A stretch of 64,000 nt of DNA from Chitinispirillales bacterium (GTDB lineage Bacteria > Fibrobacterota > Chitinivibrionia > Chitinivibrionales > Chitinispirillaceae): contig JAIRVB010000047.1 in NCBI GenBank assembly GCA_031254105.1, positions 1 through 64,000 of the forward strand, read 5' to 3'. This document shows positions 55,789 to 64,000 of the stretch, piece after piece. How positions within the stretch are numbered: the stretch's first letter is position 1; the number at the start of each line of letters is the position of its first letter. The position numbers and the translations under genes were made by a program. The notes under the pieces were generated by a model, which saw nothing but the letters and a program-made list of their open reading frames with translations, was not told the origin of the DNA and made no database searches.

Positions 55789-55985
55789 GGGCACCAGCGA
55801 GGGGTGCCCTTACAGATGATACGGCGGATTTTCATTTTCCATTGTACGGGCGCCCCTTGCGGGTGCCCTGTCTCACGCAAAAAATAATATTCGGATTTAC
55901 GAAAAAATGGGTGGACAATATACGGATTTTTTTGCGCCGCACATTATTTGCGGTTGCGAGGGATGCGGGCGGCCAATGGCCGCCC
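55789..55985. repeat. cluster of three REP-type palindromes
   Basis: GGGCACC/GGTGCCC (55789-55809), GGGCGCC/GGGTGCCC (55848-55869, imperfect) and GGGCGGCC-AAT-GGCCGCCC (55967-55985) lie in the spacer after ruvX. These are the same class of GC-rich palindromes found around the chaperone genes, 32.2 and 33.1 kb. Confidence 0.75.
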
Positions 55986-56001
55986 CTGCGGTGGATATAC
56001 G

Positions 56002-56328
56002 TTAATGAATACCCAATATCAATGATATTTTTTCGGATTTGCCGTCATTGGTTTTGATTGTTCCCTTGACCAAATACGCACCCGCCGGAACTTTGCGCCC
56101 CCTGGCGTCAGTCAAATTCCACGAACCAACCTCACGGCTGCCTATATTATCACCCATGTCGCTTATTTTTACCTTGTTGATAACATCGCTTGTAGAACTG
56201 TAAACCGTTAATACACAATTGGTTATCCGCTTGCCGCTAAAGAAGAATTTTACAGCACTCTCTCCCCTGCTTACCGGATTGGGGCCGGCGGTGAACTTGC
56301 CTGAAAATGAGTTTGCCTTGCTATTGGC
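56002..56328 (-). pseudogene. C-terminal fragment of a secreted protein (FlgD-like Ig / sorting tail)
   Basis: A minus-strand frame with no start codon, closed upstream by TGA (56331-56329), reads FTAGPNPVSRGESAVKFFF, then SWNLTDARGRKVPAGAYLVK and GKSEKISLILGIH before TAA. This is the C-terminal FlgD-Ig-like / sorting-type module found at the ends of large secreted proteins of Fibrobacterota and related phyla. The first ~90% of such a protein is missing, so this is a remnant of deletion. It lies between REP palindromes and the MNT-HEPN pair, in an apparently remodelled stretch. Confidence 0.67.
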
Positions 56329-56350
56329 TCACAAAATGCGGTATATTTAG

Positions 56351-57110
<760 letters not shown>

Positions 57111-57157
57111 AAGAGTGCGTCAAACATAATAGAAGCGGAAACGCGGTCTGAATTTAT

Positions 57158-57847
57158 ATGAGCCTCTACATCGTATCCACCCCAATAGGAAACCTCTCAG
57201 ACATAACACTGAGAGCGTCAAAGGTATTGGCTGAATGCAGTCTTATTCTCGCCGAAGATACCCGCACTTCTAAAAAGCTTCTCATCCACCTTGGAGTAAC
57301 AACCCCGATGAGCCCCTACCATGACTTTAACAAAGAGAAAGTGACCCCAAACCTTGTAAAATCCTTAAAAAACGGAGATGAGATAGCGCTTATTACCGAT
57401 GCCGGAACCCCGGGGGTGGCAGATCCCGCGTTTTACCTTGTAAGAGCCGCCGTAGCGGAAGGGATTTGCGTAGTTTCTGTTCCGGGCGCTTGCGCCGCTC
57501 TTTGCGCGCTTGTCGCAAGCGGTCTGCCCACCGACCGTTTTATTTTTGAGAACTTCCTGCCGCACAAAAGCACCGCCCGGCGCAAGCTTTTTGAATCACT
57601 AAAAAACGAACCGCGCACCGTTATTTTTTACGAAACCCCTCACAGAATCGTTAAAACACTGGAAGATATTAAAGAGGTGCTTGGGGAGGTACGTGTTGTG
57701 ATTGGCCGGGAACTCACAAAAATCCACGAAGAATTTTTGCGCGGATCCGCACAAGAACTTCTTGTGCATTTTTCAAAACATCCGCCCAGAGGAGAGATGG
57801 CGGTGATGTTTAATGTGCGGGTGAGAATATCAAATTATAATGTATAA
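57158..57847 (+). CDS. rsmI: 16S rRNA (cytidine-1402-2'-O)-methyltransferase
   Basis: RsmI methylates C1402 in the ribosomal P-site decoding region using SAM. This 229-aa protein shows LYIVSTPIGNLSDITLRA, LAEDTRTSKKLL, LITDAGTPGVADP, VPGACAALCALVASGLP, FYETPHRI and GRELTKIHEEF. The last residues (ISNYNV) and the stop codon come from a TACAATGTATAATG-family repeat (57826-57923), so the natural C-terminus has been replaced or extended by the element. Confidence 0.95.
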   Translation: MSLYIVSTPIGNLSDITLRASKVLAECSLILAEDTRTSKKLLIHLGVTTPMSPYHDFNKEKVTPNLVKSLKNGDEIALITDAGTPGVADPAFYLVRAAVAEGICVVSVPGACAALCALVASGLPTDRFIFENFLPHKSTARRKLFESLKNEPRTVIFYETPHRIVKTLEDIKEVLGEVRVVIGRELTKIHEEFLRGSAQELLVHFSKHPPRGEMAVMFNVRVRISNYNV

Positions 57848-57923
57848 TGTACAAATAAAACAAATTCGCGCAAGAATAATTTCCAACCTCTTATTTATAC
57901 ATTATACATTGTAATTTGATATT
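57826..57923. repeat. 98-bp inverted-repeat element (copy C), overlapping the ends of rsmI and guaA
   Basis: AATATCAAATTATAATG (57826-57842) and CATTGTAATTTGATATT (57907-57923) are inverted copies with one mismatch. The left arm supplies the rsmI C-terminus and stop; the right end touches the guaA stop codon. Placement between convergent genes suits a bidirectional terminator; the family resemblance to copies A and B suggests a MITE. Confidence 0.82.
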
Positions 57924-59200
57924 TACTCCCATTCAATCGTCGCGGGCGGTTTGTTGGTTATATCAAAAAACAGATCGCCAACGCCTTCAACAGCAGAAGT
58001 TTTTTCTGCAATAAGTTGAAGCGTTTCCGGCCTGAGGGGTACAAAATCAGCAGTTATGGCGTCTGTGGATATCACCGGCCTTAACACTACGCACTCACCG
58101 CCGCAATCATTTATCAGAGGTAAAAGAATTACCGGCATCTGCCACACGCTGTCATACTCACCGGATTGTCTAAGAACATCTGTAACTATTGAATCTACCT
58201 CACGCAGTTTGTCAAGCCGGGAGCTGGTAACGTGTGCTTTTATTAATTGATAACGAAGCGTTCCGCTACTATTTAAAGCGTAAACCACTCTATTTACAGA
58301 TGGTGTGGATTTGGTTATATCTGCCGAAAGTTTCCTCAGCGCATCCCAGTCACACGCTCCATTTACAACAGCAGGATGAGCATAGGTGCGCTGACTGTCC
58401 TTAACACCCACACTTCTAAGCGGCAGTATACAGGAGTCGTATCCTGCCGCCGATGCTATATTTACAAGCATTTGCGCGTCTTTTTCCGCAACGTCATTAC
58501 TAAACACGTTGTTGCAAAGAACTCTTACACCAAGACCGGGGCCTGGGAAAGGATGGCGCCAGACAAGTTCTTTCGGAAGCCCCAGATGCCCGCCAAGTTT
58601 TCTAACCTCGTCTTTGTAAAGTGGAGCCAGAGGTTCGACAACTAACCCTTTTTCTATTAACTCCATGATAGCGTCAACGCGGTTGTGATGCGTCTTTACT
58701 TTATGCGCTCCCTTAGTAGAAAAGGAATCTTTTGCCGCGGTTTCAAGAATATCCGGGTAGATCGTACCTTGAGCTAAAACCCATTCATCTGCGTTAAGTC
58801 CCAGTTTTGCGGTGACTCTCTCTTTTATATCGATATAAAGATTTCCGATTATTTCCCGTTTCCTTTCAGGATCATAAACTCCCTCAAGGCTGCTCAGAAA
58901 ATCCTGTGTTGCGTCCTCTATGCGCAGGTTATTAAAACCATTCTTACGCATATAATCAAGAACCGCCCCGGATTCGCCTTTACGCATCAGACCGGTATCA
59001 ACATGCAGCCCTAAAACACGCTCCTGCCCAAGTATCTTATTAAGCAAAGCAAAAACTACTGTCGAATCGACCCCGCCGGAAACAAGAAGAAACACTTTGC
59101 GGCTGCCGCAAATATCGCGCACCTGTATACTGATCTCTTCAAGGAAAGTATCAGGATGAAAGCTTTGTCTGTCAAAGTTACGTATTGCGGTTTTTTCCAT
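57923..59200 (-). CDS. guaA: GMP synthase ATP-pyrophosphatase subunit, long eukaryote-like form, no GATase domain
   Basis: From ATG 59200 (AGGAT upstream) the protein has 425 aa. The PP-loop SGGVDST is at 41-47, followed by LGLHVDTGLMRKGE, ILETAAKDS, HHNRVDAI, RHPFPGPGLGVRVL and the C-terminal KPPATIEWE. The glutamine amidotransferase domain of ordinary GuaA is absent, so ammonia must come from a separate subunit or free. Between GVRVL and the C-terminus there are ~100 extra residues (LPLRSVGVKDSQRTY, SVNRVVYALN, QMPVILLPL) that match the extended dimerisation region of human-type GMP synthetase. It is transcribed after dnaJ. The frame extends 57 codons further upstream to 59371, but that portion is not conserved. 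Confidence 0.93.
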   Translation of the reverse strand: MEKTAIRNFDRQSFHPDTFLEEISIQVRDICGSRKVFLLVSGGVDSTVVFALLNKILGQERVLGLHVDTGLMRKGESGAVLDYMRKNGFNNLRIEDATQDFLSSLEGVYDPERKREIIGNLYIDIKERVTAKLGLNADEWVLAQGTIYPDILETAAKDSFSTKGAHKVKTHHNRVDAIMELIEKGLVVEPLAPLYKDEVRKLGGHLGLPKELVWRHPFPGPGLGVRVLCNNVFSNDVAEKDAQMLVNIASAAGYDSCILPLRSVGVKDSQRTYAHPAVVNGACDWDALRKLSADITKSTPSVNRVVYALNSSGTLRYQLIKAHVTSSRLDKLREVDSIVTDVLRQSGEYDSVWQMPVILLPLINDCGGECVVLRPVISTDAITADFVPLRPETLQLIAEKTSAVEGVGDLFFDITNKPPATIEWE

Positions 59201-59229
59201 ATTTTTATCCTGCCTGTGAAAAAAATGCA

Positions 59230-59246
59230 GGCGGCAAATTGCCGCC
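59230..59246. repeat. REP-type palindrome between guaA and dnaJ
   Basis: GGCGGCAAATTGCCGCC is a perfect 17-base palindrome (7-bp stem, AAT-centred), followed by CTTACA, as in related copies. Confidence 0.72.
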
Positions 59247-59291
59247 CTTACAAACCAGACCTGTTTTATTTGTACATTGTGATTTGCCCTA

Positions 59292-60407
59292 TTAAAGTCC
59301 CAGATCAGCAAGTTTCTCAAAGAGTTCTTTTTCTTTACGATCAAGCTTCTCCGGCGTACGCACATTAACACGGATCAAAATATCACCTCGGTTTCTGCCG
59401 CGAAGTTCAGGCAAACCCTTGCCTCGCAGTTTAAAAACGGTTTGAGGCTGTGTGCCTCCTGGAATTTTCAATTTCACCTTATCATCAAGAGTAACTATCT
59501 CCTTTGAGCAGCCCAGCGCCGCCTCAGAAAACTTTATGTCAATTTCACATATCAGATCTTCACCGTGACGCTGGAAGAGCTCATGAGGTTTTTCCTGTAT
59601 GATAACAATAAGATCCCCCGCAGGTCCGCCGCCTCTTCCCGCGTCGCCCTTGCCTGATACTGTTATATAGTTACCCTCAGCCACGCCTCCGGGGATATCA
59701 ACCACTACTGTGGTTTCCGACTGATTAAGCCCGCTGCCGCCGCATATGGGGCACGGATCGGTTATTTTCTGTCCTTCCCCTTTACAGACAGGGCAGACCG
59801 CTTCCTGTATCATTTGCCCAAAGAAAGAGTTGGACACATGACGCACCCTGCCGCTGCCGCCGCATTTTTCACATGTTACACGTTTTCCGGTACGCGAACC
59901 GCTGCCATGACACTCTCCGCAGCGGTCAAGTCTTCTTACTTTAAGTGTTTTCTTTACGCCGGTAGATATCTCCTCCAGGGTAAGGGGAAGCCTCACCTGA
60001 AGATCATTTCCTCTTGTTCCGCCGGTTCCGCCGCCGCGGCGTGAGCGGCCGCCAAAACCAAACAAATCGCCAAACAGGGACTCTCCGCCAAAATCATTCA
60101 TAAACGCACGCAGGGCGTCTGAAAGATCGAACCCCGCGCCGCCAAATCCACTGTAGCCTCCATAGCCGCCGCCCTGAGCGGTCTCAAAAGCAGCGTGACC
60201 ATATTGGTCGTATTGAGCGCGCTTGTTCGAATCTTTAAGCACCTCATAAGCTTCCGTCGCTTCACGGAATTTCTCTTCCGCTGTTTTGTCACCCGGATTC
60301 TTGTCCGGATGATACTTTACAGCAAGTTTACGGTACGCTTTTTTAATATCATCATCACTTGCCCCTTTGGCAAGTCCAAGTACTTGGTAATAATCAGCTT
60401 TTGGCAT
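59292..60407 (-). CDS. dnaJ: chaperone DnaJ
   Basis: This 371-aa co-chaperone stimulates DnaK ATPase and delivers clients. It has a J domain with HPD at 33-35, a Gly/Phe-rich region ([14 protein letters not shown]), and a zinc-binding domain with four repeats ([32 protein letters not shown]). C-terminal substrate-binding domains follow ([21 protein letters not shown]). I chose ATG 60407 ([12 protein letters not shown]), because the upstream 30 in-frame codons are REP sequence. dnaK is not in this window. Confidence 0.97.
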   Translation of the reverse strand: MPKADYYQVLGLAKGASDDDIKKAYRKLAVKYHPDKNPGDKTAEEKFREATEAYEVLKDSNKRAQYDQYGHAAFETAQGGGYGGYSGFGGAGFDLSDALRAFMNDFGGESLFGDLFGFGGRSRRGGGTGGTRGNDLQVRLPLTLEEISTGVKKTLKVRRLDRCGECHGSGSRTGKRVTCEKCGGSGRVRHVSNSFFGQMIQEAVCPVCKGEGQKITDPCPICGGSGLNQSETTVVVDIPGGVAEGNYITVSGKGDAGRGGGPAGDLIVIIQEKPHELFQRHGEDLICEIDIKFSEAALGCSKEIVTLDDKVKLKIPGGTQPQTVFKLRGKGLPELRGRNRGDILIRVNVRTPEKLDRKEKELFEKLADLGL

Positions 60408-60423
60408 TTTTGTCAGCTTTCTG

Positions 60424-60494
60424 GGGCAGCGGTAACGGCTGCCCTTACATGTATCTGTCTCTTCCCATGAAAAGAGGCAGCCGCCAGGGCTGCC
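60424..60494. repeat. two REP-type palindromes between grpE and dnaJ
   Basis: GGGCAGC-GGTAACG-GCTGCCC (60424-60444) and GGCAGCC-GCCAG-GGCTGCC (60476-60494). They occupy the spacer and could adjust the dosage of dnaJ relative to grpE. Confidence 0.75.
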
Positions 60495-60550
60495 CAATAA
60501 TCATAGCTAATATCTTCTTGTACGGCCAGCCCTCGCGGCTTGTCCTGCCT

Positions 60551-61117
60551 TTAAGCGGAAGCGCCGCCTGAGACAATCACTCTGGCGTGCTTTACTACTT
60601 TATCCTTGAGTCTGTAACCGCGTTCAAACACCTCGGCGATATGATTTTCGGGAATTTTATCATTAGGCGACTTCATAAGAGCATCGTGAATAGCAGGATC
60701 AAACTCCTCCCCAATCTCCGCAAAAACACTCAAACCATTACGGCTGAGTACTTCGTTAAATTGCGTGAAGATAAGTCTCATCCCGTCATAAAAAGGAGCA
60801 AACTCTCCTCCCGCTTCCACAGCTTTAAGCGCCCGCTCGAAATTTTCCCTTACATCAACAATCTCAAGAATCAGTTTCTCATTGGCGTTCTCTACGAGAC
60901 GCTCAAAATCTTTGGCGGTTCTTCTCTTGTAATTATCGAACTCAGCCATAAGCCGCAAGTTTCTGTCACGGGCGGCATCAAGCTGCTCCTTGACTTCCTC
61001 GATTGTCTCGGTTATCTCAGCCGCTTCCTGATCCTGGGACTCCTCCTCAGGCTCGTCAGACTGATTGTCATTTTCCAAGTCTTCGTTTTCGTCTTGATTG
61101 TTCTTTTCAGAACTCAT
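60551..61117 (-). CDS. grpE: nucleotide exchange factor GrpE
   Basis: The 188-aa protein releases ADP from DnaK. The first ~30 residues are an acidic disordered tail (ENNQDENEDLENDNQSDEPE). Then comes the long dimerising helix with LDAARDRNLRLMAEFDNYKRR and the C-terminal beta domain with GEEFDPAIHDALM and VFERGYRLKDKVVKHARVIV. AAGGAG precedes the ATG. It lies downstream of groEL on the same strand and upstream of dnaJ. Confidence 0.96.
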   Translation of the reverse strand: MSSEKNNQDENEDLENDNQSDEPEEESQDQEAAEITETIEEVKEQLDAARDRNLRLMAEFDNYKRRTAKDFERLVENANEKLILEIVDVRENFERALKAVEAGGEFAPFYDGMRLIFTQFNEVLSRNGLSVFAEIGEEFDPAIHDALMKSPNDKIPENHIAEVFERGYRLKDKVVKHARVIVSGGASA

Positions 61118-61262
61118 TGCAGCACTTCTCCTTGTATCTTTTAATATTGATCATAAATATGCATGAACCAAATCTCCACACCAATGAAACACATAATAAA
61201 AGATGTATAAAAATAAATAGCGCGGAAGATGTAAGCGGATATTTTTCTTGACCATAACAGGA

Positions 61263-61331
61263 GGGCGCCCGCAAGGGGCGCCCCCAACAGGGGAAAGAGA
61301 TATACCGTACGGGCAGCCCTCACGGCTGCCC
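61263..61331. repeat. two REP-type palindromes between groEL and grpE
   Basis: GGGCGCC-CGCAAG-GGGCGCCC at ~61263-61284 and GGGCAGCC-CTCAC-GGCTGCCC at 61311-61331. The 285-base groEL-grpE spacer otherwise shows nothing I can support. Confidence 0.72.
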
Positions 61332-61402
61332 TGCATAATTGATAGCCTCAGGCACCGCGATAAACCCGCGCCCCTGCTGTAAGGATGTGGCGCGCAACGC
61401 CC

Positions 61403-63067
61403 TTACATCATCCCCATACCGCCCATTCCACCCATACCTCCCATGCCGCCCATTCCTCCCATACCACCCATGTCCGGCATCTCTTTCTTCGCTTCAGGGA
61501 TTTCGCATATGATACACTCCGTGGTAAGAACCAGGCTCGCTATGGAAGCCGCGTTCTCAAGAGCTGTGCGTGTCACCTTTGTAGGATCAATAACACCGGC
61601 ATCAACAAGATCTTCATACTTTTGACTGAAAGCGTTAAAACCATATGCGCCTTTACCGTTTTTAACATCGTTAACAATAACCGAAGCCTCAAGACCGGCG
61701 TTTGAAACTATCATACGCAAAGGTTCCTCACAAGCGCGGCGGATAATATCAAGACCTATTTTTTCATCACCCTCAAGTTTAAGCTTGTCAAGTTCTGAAG
61801 AAGCGCGGATAAGGGCGATGCCGCCTCCGGGAACAATTCCCTCCTCAACAGCCGCACGGGTAGCGTGAAGAGCATCCTCAACGCGCGCTTTCTTCTCCTT
61901 CATTTCCGATTCCGTAGCTGCTCCGATATTTATTACAGCAACACCACCGGCAAGCTTCGCAAGACGCTCCTGGAGCTTTTCGCGGTCATAGTCGGAAGTC
62001 GTATCTTCAATCTGCTTTCTTATTTGAGCTACACGCCCCTTAATATCAGCGCTGTTTCCGGCGCCTTCAACGATAGTTGTGTTTTCTTTGTCAATAGTAA
62101 TTCTCTTTGCCCTGCCAAGAGAATCAACGGTAGTGTTCTCAAGCTTAAAGCCAGCCTCCTCAGAGATAAGCATACCGCCGGTAAGCGTCGCGATATCTTC
62201 AAGCATCGCTTTTCTTCTGTCGCCAAATCCCGGCGCTTTGACAGCGGCGATTTTTAAAGTTCCGCGCAGCTTGTTAAGCACAAGCGTAGCAAGCGCTTCG
62301 CCTTCCACATCCTCAGCGATAATTAAAAGCGCTTTACCTTGCTGGGCAACCTTCTCAAGCAAAGGCAGCATATCCTTCATCACGCTTATCTTCTTGTCAT
62401 AAATAAGAATAAGCGGCTCATCAAGAATACACTCCATAGTATCGGTATTTGTTACAAAGTAGGCTGATGTGTAACCGCGGTCAAACTGCATTCCCTCAAC
62501 AATATCAAGGGTAGTATCTATGCTTTTAGCTTCTTCTACAGTAATGACCCCATCCTTACCCACTTTCTCCATAGCGTCAGCGATAAGGTTTCCGATTTCA
62601 GAGTCGTTATTGGCGCTGATAGAACCGACCTGAGCGATCTCCTTTTTGCCGGAAATCGGCTTTGAGTCTTTTTTCAACCTCTCAACCAAAACACGTACAG
62701 ATTTATCTATACCGCGTTTAATAGCCATGGCGTCAGCGCCGGCTGTAACGTTCTTTACGCCAAGGCGGGCGATAACCTGAGCAAGCACTGTAGCGGTTGT
62801 AGTACCGTCACCCGCGACATCAGAAGTTTTTGAAGCGACTTCCTTAACCATCTGCGCGCCCATGTTTTCAAACTTGTCATCAAGCTCAATTTCCTTAGCG
62901 ACTGTCACACCATCTTTTGTAACGGTTGGAGAGCCAAAACTTTTGTCAAGAATCACATTACGGCCGCGCGGCCCCAGAGTCACACGAACAGCGTTAGCTA
63001 ATGTGTCAACACCTTTCAAAAGCTTCTCACGGGCGTTCATATCAAATGCAAGCTGCTTACCTGCCAT
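61403..63067 (-). CDS. groL: chaperonin GroEL
   Basis: The 554-aa chaperonin forms the tetradecameric folding cage. It shows [28 protein letters not shown], the ATP-binding [13 protein letters not shown], the apical-domain [20 protein letters not shown] and [11 protein letters not shown], and a Gly-Gly-Met tail with seven GGM-type repeats ending in GMGMM. AAGGAGATATGG precedes the ATG. It is the second gene of the groES-groEL operon; REP palindromes sit between them. Confidence 0.98.
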   Translation of the reverse strand: MAGKQLAFDMNAREKLLKGVDTLANAVRVTLGPRGRNVILDKSFGSPTVTKDGVTVAKEIELDDKFENMGAQMVKEVASKTSDVAGDGTTTATVLAQVIARLGVKNVTAGADAMAIKRGIDKSVRVLVERLKKDSKPISGKKEIAQVGSISANNDSEIGNLIADAMEKVGKDGVITVEEAKSIDTTLDIVEGMQFDRGYTSAYFVTNTDTMECILDEPLILIYDKKISVMKDMLPLLEKVAQQGKALLIIAEDVEGEALATLVLNKLRGTLKIAAVKAPGFGDRRKAMLEDIATLTGGMLISEEAGFKLENTTVDSLGRAKRITIDKENTTIVEGAGNSADIKGRVAQIRKQIEDTTSDYDREKLQERLAKLAGGVAVINIGAATESEMKEKKARVEDALHATRAAVEEGIVPGGGIALIRASSELDKLKLEGDEKIGLDIIRRACEEPLRMIVSNAGLEASVIVNDVKNGKGAYGFNAFSQKYEDLVDAGVIDPTKVTRTALENAASIASLVLTTECIICEIPEAKKEMPDMGGMGGMGGMGGMGGMGGMGMM

Positions 63068-63091
63068 ATTTCCATATCTCCTTTTTTTGAA

Positions 63092-63243
63092 GGCGCCCGC
63101 AAGGGGCTGCCTTTAAAATGATTATGTCTTATTTACCTGTATGGGCAGCCCCCGCGGCTGCCTTCTCCTGCTTTCCATTGGGTGTTGCGCGCAACGCCCA
63201 TTTACTTACTCCCTGCGTATATGGGAGGCCGGCGGCCGCCCCT
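63092..63243. repeat. REP-type palindromes in the groES-groEL spacer
   Basis: Units lie at ~63092-63110 (GGCGCCC...GGGCTGCC, imperfect), 63143-63162 (GGGCAGCC-CCCGC-GGCTGCC) and ~63224-63241 (GGCCGGCGGCCGCC). The 228-base spacer between groES and groEL is unusually long, and these palindromes account for much of it. Confidence 0.72.
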
Positions 63244-63295
63244 GCACACGCGGATATTTTTGCATTTGTTTTATTTGTAATTTGTAATTTACATC

Positions 63296-63580
63296 TCAAA
63301 CAACTGCCAAAACATCGCTCTCCTTCATAATCAGATAATCCTCACCATCAACGCTTACCTCTGTTCCGGAATATTTTCCGTAAAGGATTTTGTCACCTTT
63401 TTTGAGCGTCATTTCGATTTTTGAGCCGCTTTCGGCTGTCTTGCCGGGGCCAACGGCAACCACTTCGCCCTTCTGAGGTTTCTCTTTGGCGTTGTCCGGA
63501 ATAAAAATGCCGCCGCTGGTCTTCTCCTCAGCTTCCAGCGGACGCACCAGGATGCGGTCGGCTAAAGGCTTCACGTTCAT
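63296..63580 (-). CDS. groS: co-chaperonin GroES
   Basis: The 94-aa lid of the GroEL cage starts with [19 protein letters not shown], has the mobile loop [19 protein letters not shown], and ends [21 protein letters not shown] precedes the ATG at 63580. It is the first gene of the chaperone operon reading leftwards. Confidence 0.98.
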   Translation of the reverse strand: MNVKPLADRILVRPLEAEEKTSGGIFIPDNAKEKPQKGEVVAVGPGKTAESGSKIEMTLKKGDKILYGKYSGTEVSVDGEDYLIMKESDVLAVV

Positions 63581-63612
63581 CTTATCTCCTCCTGAAAAGT
63601 AGGTTTATATTG

Positions 63613-63653
63613 ATTATACAAAATCTTTGTGCTCCCAATTTGTCGCAATTTGT
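63613..63653 (-). promoter_or_regulatory. groES promoter region with 10-bp-spaced direct repeats
   Basis: On the minus strand TATAAT is at 63618-63613. Two direct copies of ACAAATTG (63653-63646 and 63643-63636), separated by CG, fall at and above the -35 position. A 10-base offset puts both on the same DNA face, as expected for a bound regulator. No CIRCE element (TTAGCACTC-N9-GAGTGCTAA) is present. Confidence 0.48.
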
Positions 63654-63691
63654 GTGCCATTTTTTTATTGATACAGAAATAGATATTCAAA

Positions 63692-63725
63692 TGCGGAAAT
63701 GAGGAGAATTCTCCTTATTTCCGCA
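63692..63725. repeat. 34-base near-perfect palindrome of the ATGCAGAAAT family
   Basis: TGCGGAAATGAGGAGAATT and its mirror CTCCTTATTTCCGCA pair over 17 positions, with a single G/T mismatch. It lies upstream of groES. The GCATTATTATTTTTAATT segment at 63759-63776 and the shared 26-base block with 28563-28587 lie just to its right. Confidence 0.7.
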
Positions 63726-63831
63726 GCGGTGTCGGCTTTATCTTAATAAACACGGTCTGCATTATTATTTTTAATTGAGAAGGGTGTTCCAATGTGAAAC
63801 AATAACGTTTCGTTTTAATGCAGGAATAACT

Positions 63832-63861
63832 AAAAAGGGGATTCAGAAACTCTGAATCCCC
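63832..63861 (-). terminator. intrinsic terminator of the right-edge gene
   Basis: On the minus strand GGGGATTCAGA (63861-63851) and TCTGAATCCCC (63847-63837) form an 11-bp perfect stem with a 3-base loop, followed by TTTTT (63836-63832). Confidence 0.87.
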
Positions 63862-63890
63862 CGCGCTAATTATTAACCACTAACAGTTAA

Positions 63891-64000
63891 TCACTTAGAT
63901 ATTCCCAGTGTACCCTGGAACTTCTTGTTCCTGTTTCTGTCCGAAGCGTTCTCATAATCAATGAAAACTATCATGCGGTAGGTACCTGGAGCGACCTTCA
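63891..64000 (-). CDS. partial CDS, C-terminus of an unidentified protein running off the right edge
   Basis: The minus-strand frame entering from the right reads KVAPGTYRMIVFIDYENASD, ends GTLGISK and stops at TGA (63893-63891). A strong terminator 30 bases later supports a real gene end. The P-G-T-Y-R segment recalls the last strand of Ig-like or FlgD-type C-terminal modules, but the fragment is too short to assign. Confidence 0.62.
   Translation of the reverse strand, partial: KVAPGTYRMIVFIDYENASDRNRNKKFQGTLGISK

Noticed and set aside
59201-59371. 57-residue N-terminal extension of GuaA that might be a GATase remnant
   Set aside because: The residues show no GATase motif and the stretch includes REP and dnaJ 3' sequence; ATG 59200 has a ribosome binding site.
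60408-60497. N-terminal extension of DnaJ from the longer frame
   Set aside because: The extra 30 codons are REP palindrome sequence, and the J domain begins normally at ATG 60407.
63581-63700. CIRCE element upstream of groES
   Set aside because: The nine-base arms TTAGCACTC/GAGTGCTAA are not present; only short direct repeats are seen.

Overview
The window most likely comes from a diderm, motile, anaerobe-like bacterium of the Fibrobacterota lineage. This is an inference. It rests on a Fibrobacter-type paralogous (FISUMP) domain at 44.8-45.7 kb, a FlgD-like secretion/anchoring tail remnant at 56 kb, an outer-membrane and lipid A gene set (tamA, tamB, lpxK), chemotaxis and flagellar genes (MCP, fliS), and a LexA-operator-like site resembling the Fibrobacter form. 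I see no rRNA, tRNA or CRISPR array.

Layout. 0-4.4 kb: a pseudo-receiver protein, a DUF4168-like membrane protein, a 4 x 102 bp tandem repeat and a LacI-type sensor/GGDEF diguanylate cyclase. 4.5-4.7 kb: a 165 bp MITE-like element directly upstream of hisS. 6.2-9 kb: an AT-rich pair, a B12-type radical SAM protein and a dolichol/phytol-kinase-like membrane protein that appears to start at an ATC codon. 9-24 kb: greA, a hybrid histidine kinase, fliS, citrate synthase, hrpA, a Ski2-like helicase, a membrane-anchored AraC-type regulator, argA and glgX. 25-31 kb: an aroF-trpE-trpG operon and a chemoreceptor. 31-34 kb: a likely SOS operon (79-aa ORF, lexA, radical SAM/HhH repair-type protein). 34-40 kb: tamB-tamA. 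40-43.5 kb: a translationally coupled purD - P-loop NTPase - TPR-protein operon whose last gene needs a -1 frameshift at an A8 run. 43.6-46.2 kb: an unrecognised protein driven by an array of five near-identical sigma70 promoters, a GYF-FISUMP membrane protein and a STAS protein. 46.4-52.2 kb: a four-gene operon (solute-binding lipoprotein, HlyD-type adaptor, two ABC permease/ATPases) resembling an NHLM/NHLP-type exporter without its peptidase domain. 52-57.8 kb: lpxK, two SH3-domain membrane proteins, ruvX, a MNT-HEPN pair and rsmI. 57.9-63.6 kb, minus strand: groES-groEL-grpE-dnaJ and a GATase-less, eukaryote-like long GMP synthetase.

Intergenic space is full of small palindromic families: GGGCAGCC/GGCTGCCC-type REPs, a GCGGGAAT palindrome, ~100 bp TACAATGTATAATG inverted repeats, and ATGCAGAAAT inverted repeats. 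Several lie inside or at the ends of genes (hrpA, rsmI) and can mislead start-codon calls (dnaJ and the 31 kb radical SAM gene).

The most unusual items are the promoter array, the frameshifted NTPase/TPR module coupled to purD, the peptidase-less exporter with a dedicated binding lipoprotein, and the small ORF under the lexA promoter.
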